DNA of 64,000 nucleotides from an uncultured Candidatus Saccharibacteria bacterium (lineage in GTDB: Bacteria > Patescibacteriota > Saccharimonadia > Saccharimonadales > Saccharimonadaceae): NCBI GenBank assembly GCA_938017675.1, contig CALIJB010000004.1:1-64000 (forward strand). Direction: 5' to 3'. Made by a program: the position numbers and the translations under genes. How positions within the stretch are numbered: the first letter of the stretch is position 1; every line of letters begins with the position of its first letter. This document shows positions 50,432 to 57,745 of the stretch, one piece after another. A model generated the notes under the pieces. The model saw only the letters and a program-made list of their open reading frames with translations. It made no database searches and was not told where the DNA came from.

Positions 50432-51772
50432 TTACTCCTTGTTTATCATAGTTTTTAGTTTATCAGACGCGTAGTACAGCACGGAAGCCCCCTGCTTAAC
50501 AGAAAAGGTCAATCCTAGATTCAAGAGGCCTTTTATATCTTTATCGGCAGTCTGGCGAGAGATAGCGTTTAATTCTGCGTGCGAGGAAATGGTAGCGTAA
50601 TGGCTATCGTCAGATATTAAATAGTATATAATTTGTTTTTGCCGGTCATTAAGGTTTTTGATAGAGTGAAGTTTCTTGGTTATAGCGCTATTTTCTTCAT
50701 CGGTTCTTTTAGTATAATCTCGAAATTCCTTGATAGCCTCCAGAACTTTTTCGGTGTGATAATTAAAAAAGTAGGTAAAATCATATGAATCTTGTTCGGC
50801 GTAAATATAAGCGTAGGCGTACTGTGCTGGTGCTCGCTTAATGACTGTAGAAATTGGAAAATAAGCTAGCGCCCAATAACCGTTTTTCAGCATATACCAA
50901 TAAAACAAGCTACGCGCTAAACGTCCATTGCCATCAGTGAAGGGGTGCAGATACCCTAGCCAAAAATGCAGCATAGTTGCTTTGACTAACGGGTGGATAA
51001 ACTTACCGTTATCGTTGGCATATTCTATCAAGCGATCAAGCTCATGCTCGACAAAACTTTGGTTTGGCGGTACATGGGCGACTTTTTCGTTGAACCAGAC
51101 GACTATATTATCGCTGTCTTTGCGAAATCTACCTGAATCGGCGTCGGGAATCGTGTGGCGGGTTAGCTCTTGATGCAATTCTAAGAGTAAATTTTTCGAT
51201 AGACTGCGTTCGACGAAATTTTCTTCGATTTTCGATAAAGTTCGATAGTTATTGAGAATCATCCAGTCGCTTTTGTTGCGCGGCTTGATGTTGTCGGCTA
51301 TCATATGCTTAGCGTAGCGCCGAGAAGTGTCTGCACCTTCAAGCTGGCTTGATGCGATAGCCTCCTCGAGGATGCCTCTTGCGATATATTTTTGCCGTTC
51401 AGATCGGGTAGTAATTGCCGGCGTATTTGTTAAGAATTGTCCGCCAGCATACATATCGACAGTTCGCTGCGCTTCGTCAACTTTCTCTTGTCTAACCCAG
51501 CCGAAATGAGCGCCGTTTTTAGCGTGAATAGGCGTCGGCTGCGAGTTAAAACGCCTAACAGTGTGGGCTAGCTGCCACGACTCTGCTGGGGTAAGCTTAG
51601 GAATCGGATCAACAAAGCGCGCCTTATTCCAGTAAAGGTATTTTGATTCGTTGACTGCTTGCAAGTAAGGAGATGCGGCCGCGGATTCATTAAAATACAT
51701 GTCGATTAGATTTAATCGGCGTTTCGTAGATATAGTAGGCTGTTCTCGGATGATTACAAAATCTTTTTCCAT
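50432..51772 (-). CDS. Fic family protein (probable AMP-transferase), class II type
   Basis: A 446-residue Fic protein. The catalytic motif HPFTDGNGR begins at His276 and is complete. An N-terminal inhibitory-helix motif, S-x3-E-G in ASSQLEGADTSRR, lies before it, which places it with self-inhibited class II Fic proteins. The C-terminal 80 residues look like a winged helix (LNDRQKQIIYYLISDD, AISRQTADKDIKGLLNLG). Upstream is an AT-rich inverted repeat that might be its operator. Fic proteins AMPylate other proteins; the target is unknown. First gene of the Fic-HIT-rlmH operon. Confidence 0.92.
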   Translation of the reverse strand: MEKDFVIIREQPTISTKRRLNLIDMYFNESAAASPYLQAVNESKYLYWNKARFVDPIPKLTPAESWQLAHTVRRFNSQPTPIHAKNGAHFGWVRQEKVDEAQRTVDMYAGGQFLTNTPAITTRSERQKYIARGILEEAIASSQLEGADTSRRYAKHMIADNIKPRNKSDWMILNNYRTLSKIEENFVERSLSKNLLLELHQELTRHTIPDADSGRFRKDSDNIVVWFNEKVAHVPPNQSFVEHELDRLIEYANDNGKFIHPLVKATMLHFWLGYLHPFTDGNGRLARSLFYWYMLKNGYWALAYFPISTVIKRAPAQYAYAYIYAEQDSYDFTYFFNYHTEKVLEAIKEFRDYTKRTDEENSAITKKLHSIKNLNDRQKQIIYYLISDDSHYATISSHAELNAISRQTADKDIKGLLNLGLTFSVKQGASVLYYASDKLKTMINKE

Positions 51773-51810
51773 AATATGTATATATTTGACATCATAATGG
51801 TAGCATAATG

Positions 51811-51854
51811 TAAAAAATATGTAAAGTATATGTATGTAGTTTACATATTTTTAA
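51811..51854. repeat. AT-rich inverted repeat upstream of fic
   Basis: TAAAAAATATGTAAA (51811-51825) is matched, with one base different, by TTTACATATTTTTAA (51840-51854). It lies 40-80 nt upstream of the fic start and 45 nt before a tRNA. It may be an operator or a hairpin. Confidence 0.5.
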
Positions 51855-51899
51855 CATATTAGCAAAAATGAGCAGCGTAGGGTATAATTACCTATGCAA

Positions 51900-51989
<90 letters not shown>

Positions 51990-52127
51990 AAATAGCATGA
52001 ATTTTTATACCGATTATGTTCTTGGCGAAAATTTTTAGATTGACTGCTTGCAAATATCGGGGTATTTATCGCGTCAGTACTAGCTGTGCTCATGGATTAT
52101 TTGAATAGTGACGGGTGTAAGAATTGC

Positions 52128-52430
52128 CTAGTATTCTGGTAATTTATCAATTAGCTCTAGCAGCTTTTTCCATGAGGCTCTGTCAGTGTGGTCGTGATCA
52201 ACAGCGCCAGCATAGTACCGTATTGCGTAAATGTCTGGATAGTTTTGGAGTGCAATCCACTCTTGCATATCTAGTGGATAGGATAGCTGGTCGGAGACTC
52301 CAACAGCTGCGCCCCAGTCAGTAGTCAACAAATCAAGCCCATCGGCTCGGATCTGCTCTGCCCAGTACTTGCAGTGCTCGATTGCTTGTTTGTAGGTCAT
52401 TTGAGGGTATTGGCTGTTACTACTGTTCAT
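52128..52430 (-). CDS. Single-copy member of the island repeat family
   Basis: A 100-residue protein if it starts at ATG 52430 (MNSSNSQYPQMTYKQAIEHC); the longer frame upstream runs into the previous gene. Its one domain is the same as the unit repeated three times in the gene at 53393-54283: YPQMTYKQA, YWAEQIRADGLDLLTTD, AVGVSDQLSYPLDMQEWI and DRASWKKLLELIDKLPEY. No family I recognise. Small acidic proteins present in multiple related copies are often immunity proteins; that is only a suggestion. Confidence 0.65.
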   Translation of the reverse strand: MNSSNSQYPQMTYKQAIEHCKYWAEQIRADGLDLLTTDWGAAVGVSDQLSYPLDMQEWIALQNYPDIYAIRYYAGAVDHDHTDRASWKKLLELIDKLPEY

Positions 52431-52773
52431 AGCTATCGTTATAATGGTCTTGGTAATTTGTTTTACGCGACTCAATCTCGTCAGCAATCGCAAATAGCGC
52501 ACGCCAGTCCTCTGGTTTATCGACGCCTTTGTCTAGGTTGCTCAATATAGACGATGCTTCATCAAGAGCGGGATCTGACTCATGTAGCATCAAACAAAGT
52601 AATTCATCGACGATACGTTCAGATTTAGTTTGCGGATAGAGTACGTTAGGCTGGTTATAATCTCCGCGCTTACACAATTCCGCGATATCCATAGCACGCG
52701 CAGCTTGAATTAATGCCAATACTTTAGTAGTATTACCATTTTGAACTATATTATCTGACGCTTTCTGTATCAT
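52420..52773 (-). CDS. Helical protein of the island, unrecognised
   Basis: A 117-residue acidic product starting at ATG 52773 (MIQKASDNIVQNGNTTKVL). Predicted helices throughout; segments include LIQAARAMDIAELCKRGDY, ERIVDELLCLMLHESD and WRALFAIADEIES. No motif or signal. It overlaps the next gene downstream by 11 nt, so they are co-transcribed. I do not recognise the family. Confidence 0.6.
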   Translation of the reverse strand: MIQKASDNIVQNGNTTKVLALIQAARAMDIAELCKRGDYNQPNVLYPQTKSERIVDELLCLMLHESDPALDEASSILSNLDKGVDKPEDWRALFAIADEIESRKTNYQDHYNDSYEQ

Positions 52774-52846
52774 TATATCTATACTATAAAACATCTACGT
52801 AAGTGAGTCAGTTTTTCGTCATGACTCAGGTCTGTATATCACAACC

Positions 52847-52984
52847 CTAATTGTTATACTCGTGTTTCAAAGCTACGTTGTTATTTGGTCCGCCACCAGG
52901 TTTGTAGTGATCATGATGCTAGCTATCGCGGAAATACCCTTCGCTCAAGCGTCTGGAATCTAAAGTGATAAATTGGACATACAT
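52847..52984 (-). pseudogene. Remnant ORF with an internal stop
   Basis: Between the two island genes, a minus-strand frame reads MYVQFITLDSRRLSEGYFRD-S, a TAG at 52919-52921, then HHDHYKPGGGPNNNVALK and a few more residues to TAG 52847-52849. Its residue composition, with His and a Gly-Gly-Gly-Pro-Asn turn, is protein-like, and the frame is open on both sides of the single stop. The rest of the 320-nt spacer holds no gene I can see. It looks like the end of a decayed gene. Confidence 0.35.
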
Positions 52985-53095
52985 AAATCTAAATACAGCA
53001 AAGAGCGTCCATACATTCTCTAATATATTGGTCTATCAACTCATAGAATTAGCTAAAAAATGAGTCCTCAACGACTTATCTTTGTTTGGCTCTGC

Positions 53096-53377
53096 TTATG
53101 AGCCACGAACCTTTGGCAAGAATTTCTGTATAGATCGCTCACACTGATTAAGCAGTTCGACATTAAGCGGTACTGGATTATTGTTGTTTAAAGAATAATA
53201 CCTCTGGTCACATATACTAGCGAGATCATCCCACGACACAACAGACGAGTCATCAAGACCGCGTGCCAACGAGAACGCAAAACTGTCAAGATATTCAAGG
53301 ACATCTGAATTATCGGCATATTTACGAATCATTTGAATCATATTACGTGCTAGAATTGCCTGTTCATCTTGCTTCAT
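53096..53377 (-). CDS. Small helical protein of the island, unrecognised
   Basis: A 93-residue product (MKQDEQAILARNMIQMIRKY, then LEYLDSFAFSLARGLDDSS and VELLNQCERSIQKFLPKV). No signal, membrane helix or known motif. It lies 15 nt downstream of the three-repeat gene, probably in the same transcript. Confidence 0.55.
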   Translation of the reverse strand: MKQDEQAILARNMIQMIRKYADNSDVLEYLDSFAFSLARGLDDSSVVSWDDLASICDQRYYSLNNNNPVPLNVELLNQCERSIQKFLPKVRGS

Positions 53378-53392
53378 AATCTTATTCCGGTC

Positions 53393-54283
53393 TTATAATT
53401 TATCAATTAACTCTAGTAGCTTTTCCCATGATGCCCTGTCGGTGTGGTTGCGATCGACAACATCAGCATAGTATCGTATTGCATAAATATCTGGATAACT
53501 TGGGGCTGAGATCCATTCCTGCATATCCAGTGGATATGCTAACTGATCAGAAACTCCAATAGCCGCACCATAATCAGTGGTCAATAGGTCAAGCCCATCA
53601 TGCCTAATTTGATCTGCCCAATATTTGCAATGCTTGACTGCTTGTTTGTAGGTCATTTGAGGGTATTGATTATTTTTACCGTATTCTTCTGGCAGATCAT
53701 CAATTAGTTCCAATAACTTTTCCCACGAAGCTCTGTCGGTGTAATTATTATAGTCAATGTCTATAGCATATGTACGAACTCGATACAAATGATAATATTT
53801 TTGCGGATCAATCCAAATCTGCATATATAGTGGATAAACTAGCTGGTCGGAAACCCCAATGGCTGCAACATAATCAGTGGTCAATAAATCAAGCCCATCG
53901 GCTCGGATCTGATCCGCCCAGTGCTTGCAGTGCTTGACTGCTTGTTTGTAGGTCATTTGGGGGTAGTTATTTTTACCATACTCTTCTAGCAGATCATCAA
54001 TTAGTTCCAATAACTTTTCCCACGAAGCTCTGTCGGTGTAATTATTATAGTCAATGTCTATAGCATATGTACGAACTCGATACAAATGATAATATTTTTG
54101 CGGATCAATCCAAGTCTGCATATATAGCGCATAAGCTAACTGATAAGAAATTCCAATAACTTCACTGTAATCAGTAGTTAATAAATCAAGTCCTTTATAC
54201 CTAATTTGGTCCGCCCAGTATTTGCAGTATTCAACTGCTTGTTTGTAGGTCATTTGAGGGTATTGATCCTCGCCGTTATTCAT
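53393..54283 (-). CDS. Protein with three tandem copies of a ~99-residue domain
   Basis: A 296-residue product made almost wholly of three repeats, each with YPQMTYKQAV, KYWADQIR-x-x-GLDLLTTDY, IGVSDQL-type, and DRASWEKLLELIDDL. The first two repeats share DPQKYYHLYRVRTYAIDIDY, and are almost identical at DNA level, so the duplication is recent; the third (C-terminal) repeat is closest to the single-copy gene at 52128-52430. Each unit may fold by itself. I know no family with this pattern. The gene lies after the coiled-coil gene and is set off from it by a terminator. Confidence 0.7.
   Translation of the reverse strand: MNNGEDQYPQMTYKQAVEYCKYWADQIRYKGLDLLTTDYSEVIGISYQLAYALYMQTWIDPQKYYHLYRVRTYAIDIDYNNYTDRASWEKLLELIDDLLEEYGKNNYPQMTYKQAVKHCKHWADQIRADGLDLLTTDYVAAIGVSDQLVYPLYMQIWIDPQKYYHLYRVRTYAIDIDYNNYTDRASWEKLLELIDDLPEEYGKNNQYPQMTYKQAVKHCKYWADQIRHDGLDLLTTDYGAAIGVSDQLAYPLDMQEWISAPSYPDIYAIRYYADVVDRNHTDRASWEKLLELIDKL
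53697..54120. repeat. Direct DNA repeat with 297-nt period
   Basis: The stretch from TCATCAATTAGTTCCAATAA at 53697 is repeated from 53994 with very few differences over about 120 nt, an offset of 297 nt or exactly 99 codons. Near-identity at third positions points to recent duplication or gene conversion. Confidence 0.85.
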
Positions 54284-54304
54284 ATTTTATAATTATATAA
54301 CATG

Positions 54305-54343
54305 AAAAAGTCCCAGACTAATAATATAATATTAGCCTGGGAC
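54305..54343 (-). terminator. Terminator of the coiled-coil gene
   Basis: GTCCCAG (54310-54316) pairs with CTGGGAC (54337-54343), and the inner TAATAATAT/ATATTA extends the stem. On the minus strand it ends in TTTTT. Confidence 0.75.
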
Positions 54344-54360
54344 AGTCGTCTCCTTTCTAT

Positions 54361-55473
54361 CTATCGAGCATCTTCGGGCGGAACATGGTTGCGGGGATGG
54401 CTAGACGGAAGGTTTTGGTCTGTCCAGTGATAACCTCTGTCAGATTTTCCGTCGGTATCCCACGAGACGCGATAGTTATCTCCATAGTACTGCGTCACAT
54501 GCAGGTCTATCTGACGACTCCTATCGTAGAACACTCCACTGCGATCATTGGTGTCGTTATCGCGGTTTCGTACACCGAGTGGTGGCGTATCTCTCCGGGC
54601 GCGGCGGTCATACAGTGTTCCACCAGGTTCATCGGTGAAATTCTGCGCACCATGTGGATCAAATGGATCGCGTCTATACGTCACGATTCCGCCCGGATCC
54701 ATGACGTAGTGCCCATGCCCAGGACCATCAGGCTTGCCAACTCCACCGAAGTAGATGTTGGTGTTGCCATCTGAGTCTGTCGAGATCCAAACGCTGTCTC
54801 GATACTGAAGCGGGACTCCAGCTTTTGCGGCGAGCGACTTTTTGTCTTCGCGTCGCTTTCGGCTTGCCGACTTCAGTTCATTGAGCCTATCCTTGAACGC
54901 CTTGGCACAAGCATCAAACTCAGCCTTTGCCTTCTTAAATTCAGCTTGTGCACGTTCGTGCTCTGCTTTGGCAGACAGAAACGCCTGCCGAGCTCTAGCA
55001 AACTCGGCCTTAGCCACTTGGAAAGCTGGCTTAACAGCATCAAGCCGTTCACGAGCGGCGCGAATTTCAGAGACGAGCTGCCGCCGTTCGGCAACGCAGG
55101 TCTGAGATTCTGCTTTGTAAGCGTGTCCCTGATCTGCATACATACGTGCGCTAGCGCCGTCGTGCGTATCGTGAGCCAACGAAGCCGACTCGAAAGCCGA
55201 CTTCATGTTCTGATACGCCCGCTCTTGCTGAGCATTCAAGCTGTCGATTCGCGAGCCGTTGGTCTGCTTGATAGACACGTAAGCTTCCCAGGCTGCCTGC
55301 TGATCCGCGTAGGCGGCTTGCTTGGCTTCGTAGGCACGGTTCATGACCGCGCGTGCCGAAGAGCGGTGCTCCCAGGCGGCTTGCTGAGCCTGCCAGGCTG
55401 CCTGCTGTCGCTGGCGGGCAGACTCGCGAGCTGACCGCAAACGGTCAAGCTCAGCGTCTCGCTGGCGAGACAT
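54361..55473 (-). CDS. Ala-rich coiled-coil protein with unrecognised C-terminal domain
   Basis: A 370-residue product without a signal or membrane helix. Residues 1-210 are strongly helical and Ala/Gln/Arg-rich, with repeats such as QQAAWQAQQAAWEH, AYADQQAAWEAY and AKAEHERAQAEFKKAKAEF. Residues 215-370 are quite different: beta-like, rich in Gly, Asp and Arg (WISTDSDGNTNIYFGG, GPGHGHYVMDPGG, YRRDPFDPHGAQNF). The first codon is preceded by a GAGAGGATG site and a large hairpin. The layout suggests a stalk plus a globular head. I do not know the family; the composition differs from its neighbours, so transfer is possible. Confidence 0.65.
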   Translation of the reverse strand: MSRQRDAELDRLRSARESARQRQQAAWQAQQAAWEHRSSARAVMNRAYEAKQAAYADQQAAWEAYVSIKQTNGSRIDSLNAQQERAYQNMKSAFESASLAHDTHDGASARMYADQGHAYKAESQTCVAERRQLVSEIRAARERLDAVKPAFQVAKAEFARARQAFLSAKAEHERAQAEFKKAKAEFDACAKAFKDRLNELKSASRKRREDKKSLAAKAGVPLQYRDSVWISTDSDGNTNIYFGGVGKPDGPGHGHYVMDPGGIVTYRRDPFDPHGAQNFTDEPGGTLYDRRARRDTPPLGVRNRDNDTNDRSGVFYDRSRQIDLHVTQYYGDNYRVSWDTDGKSDRGYHWTDQNLPSSHPRNHVPPEDAR

Positions 55474-55495
55474 GGTATCATCCTCTCTGTAAAGG

Positions 55496-55527
55496 AGCGA
55501 AGTTACAGCGGTTACTGCAACTTCGCT
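55496..55527. promoter_or_regulatory. Long hairpin in the coiled-coil gene leader
   Basis: AGCGAAGTTACAG (55496-55508) and CTGCAACTTCGCT (55515-55527) pair with one mismatch around a 6-nt loop. On the minus strand it lies about 20 nt ahead of the ATG with no T-run after it, so it is more likely regulatory or mRNA-stabilising than a terminator. Confidence 0.5.
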
Positions 55528-55581
55528 ATTTTACAACGTAAAAAGAATTTTGGCAATAACTTGCTCAATAAAAAGCGAGTA

Positions 55582-56796
55582 CTACTTGCGGGCGAATATT
55601 TCTTTGGCGCTGAGTTTGCGGTTGTATTCGAGTGCGCCGAAGCGGAAGATACGTACGGCGATAGCCATGATGATGGCGGCAGAAACGGCCAGCAGGGCGA
55701 TACCGATTACTGCTTCGCTGATTCCCAGGTTGCCAGCGGCGTTGCGTAGCATCAGCGGGATTGGCGATGTCAGCGGGAAGAGTGACAAAAATTTTACTAG
55801 CGGTGCGTCTGGCATTGATATGAACATTGAAACGGCATAAAGCGGGCCGAACAGTAAAATCATTACTACGCCGAAAAAGCTGCCAGCTTCTTTGGCGGTT
55901 GGTACGGCGGCGCCGATAGCTACCAGCAGGCCGGTAAACATCATGAAGCTGCTAGCAAAGGCTAGAAAGCCGATGCCGATACGTAACGGGTCAATTGGCA
56001 AGCTACTGAGGTCGACTGACGGTAGCTTGAGCTGGTCGTGGAAAAACAAGTAGCCGATCAGTGCTGGCATGATAATCAACAGTCCTTGAACTATTGCTAG
56101 AATTATTAGCGAGATAATTTTGCCGACGATTAAGGTACGCGCTTCGATAGTGGTGAGAATCATTTCGATAACGCGATTTTCTTTTTCTTCGGTGGTGCTG
56201 GTCAGCATTTGATTGCCAAAGAAAGTGATTAGGAAATAAAAGAGGATCAAAAAGATACCTGGCAGAATCATCTCTTGGACGCTGTCGTGGATTTTGCCGT
56301 CGCGGTAAATAGTGCTGGTTGAGTTGATTTTGCCTTGGATAATTTTTTGAATAGCCGGATTAACGTCTGACTGAACAGAAGTGGCTAATAGACTGTTTGC
56401 CAGACTGCCGTAGCGGCCGTTGTCAAAAATACCGACATCTTTGCCGTAAACTTCGATTGATTGCTGGTCGAGATTCTTTGGATAGTAGATGTACGCATCA
56501 AGCTGGCCATTTTTGACGCGGTCAATAGCGTTTTGCTTGTCACTGGGATTAATTTCTGTGGCTTTCGAGGCGGCGATTAGCTGCGGTTTGACCATCTTTG
56601 ACTCATCGGTAATAGCAATGCTGAACGACTGGTTTTTGAGCTTTTCGGCGGCATCGTCGGTAGCTTGATTGGACAAAAATACCATCCCGAAAATTGCCGC
56701 AAACATCAATGGAAAGCTAATTGCTAGAATCCAGAACGATTTTTTCTTGAGGGCGCGAACGACCTCGAAACGAATGACAGTTGATAAATTATGCAT
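55582..56796 (-). CDS. ABC-2 type permease, NatB-like
   Basis: The start is ATG 56796 (MHNLSTVIRFEVVRALKKKSFWIL), with a GAGGAGAAGC site and overlapping the ATPase stop; the longer frame only adds bases from the ATPase gene. The 404-residue protein has one N-terminal helix, a large extracytoplasmic region (about 45-175), and five or six helices with STTEEKENRVIEMILTTIEARTLIVGKIISL, the signature of NatB/YhaP permeases. Its exported substrate is not evident: sodium, antibiotics or peptides. Confidence 0.88.
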   Translation of the reverse strand: MHNLSTVIRFEVVRALKKKSFWILAISFPLMFAAIFGMVFLSNQATDDAAEKLKNQSFSIAITDESKMVKPQLIAASKATEINPSDKQNAIDRVKNGQLDAYIYYPKNLDQQSIEVYGKDVGIFDNGRYGSLANSLLATSVQSDVNPAIQKIIQGKINSTSTIYRDGKIHDSVQEMILPGIFLILFYFLITFFGNQMLTSTTEEKENRVIEMILTTIEARTLIVGKIISLIILAIVQGLLIIMPALIGYLFFHDQLKLPSVDLSSLPIDPLRIGIGFLAFASSFMMFTGLLVAIGAAVPTAKEAGSFFGVVMILLFGPLYAVSMFISMPDAPLVKFLSLFPLTSPIPLMLRNAAGNLGISEAVIGIALLAVSAAIIMAIAVRIFRFGALEYNRKLSAKEIFARK

Positions 56797-57538
56797 TTTG
56801 CTTCTCCTCGTTGTTGCGGCTGTAGACTTGAACAAAAATATCATCGAGCGACTTGCCGCCAAATTGTTTACGAACGCTGGCGACGGTGCCGTAAGCGCGC
56901 GCTGCGCCATCCTTCAGCAGTAATATGCGGTCGCATAGACGCTCAACTTCTTCCATTTGGTGAGTAATCATCACGACGGTAGCGCCTTTGGCCTGGTGCT
57001 CTTCAATGATTTCCATCAGTAGCCGGCGATTAACCGGGTCAAATCCTTTGGTTGGCTCGTCAAGAATTAGCAGCTCTGGGTTGTCGATGACTGTGATGCC
57101 GAGCTGGACTTTTTGTTGCTGGCCGCCCGAGAGCTTATCGAGGCGAGTTTTGGCTTTGTCGAGCAAATCAACGCGCTTCAAAAAATCAAGCGATTTTTGC
57201 CGAGCGTCGAGGCGGCTCATGCCTTTGAGCTGGCCGAAATAAGTCATGATGTCGATAACCGGCTCTTTTTTGTAAAGGCCGCGTTCTTCGGGCAGATAAC
57301 CCAGTTTGATACCGCTTGATACCGAATAGGGTTTGCCGCCGACTAATAGTTCGCCGGCGGTCGGCTGATAAATACCGAGCAAGGCGCGAATGGTAGTGGT
57401 TTTGCCCGAGCCGTTACTGCCGAGAAAACCAAACGTTTCGCCGCGCTTGACCTCGAAACTGAGATCTTTGATGACTTCGGTCTTGCCGAAACGCATCTTG
57501 AAATGAGCAATAGAAATAATAGGTTCCATATTTTCCAT
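56789..57538 (-). CDS. ABC transporter ATPase, NatA-like
   Basis: A 249-residue ATPase starting at ATG 57538 (MENMEPIISIAHFKMRFGKT). Walker A GSNGSGKTTT, signature LSGGQQQKVQLGI, Walker B LLILDEPTKGFDPVN and the switch MITHQMEEVERLCDR are present. The C-terminal extension found in NatA-type proteins is short (GTVASVRKQFGGKSLDDIF). It is coupled to the ABC-2 permease gene by an 8-nt overlap. Confidence 0.9.
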   Translation of the reverse strand: MENMEPIISIAHFKMRFGKTEVIKDLSFEVKRGETFGFLGSNGSGKTTTIRALLGIYQPTAGELLVGGKPYSVSSGIKLGYLPEERGLYKKEPVIDIMTYFGQLKGMSRLDARQKSLDFLKRVDLLDKAKTRLDKLSGGQQQKVQLGITVIDNPELLILDEPTKGFDPVNRRLLMEIIEEHQAKGATVVMITHQMEEVERLCDRILLLKDGAARAYGTVASVRKQFGGKSLDDIFVQVYSRNNEEKQNA

Positions 57539-57622
57539 GATAGCATGGGCCAAGCTAGTTGTGAAAATTACTAGCAAAAATGCTTGAAAAATCCATATTT
57601 AGCGTTTATGCTTGGTATATAG

Positions 57623-57640
57623 ACGCTATATGTATAGTGT
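57623..57640. promoter_or_regulatory. Palindrome upstream of nrdA, NrdR-box-like
   Basis: ACGCTATATGTATAGTGT (57623-57640) is an imperfect palindrome of the kind bound by NrdR (ACACTATATATAGTGT-like), about 105 nt before nrdA. Its central spacer is 2 nt longer than in the classic box. A related palindrome lies before pyrG. Confidence 0.45.
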
Positions 57641-57745
57641 TTAGCAAAATAGACAAATATGCAAATAAATTGCGCGAGACGGGTTCAAGCAGCCTGATTA
57701 GTTTTTTGCGCTCAAAAATAGCAGCTAAAAATAAGAAAGGAAACG

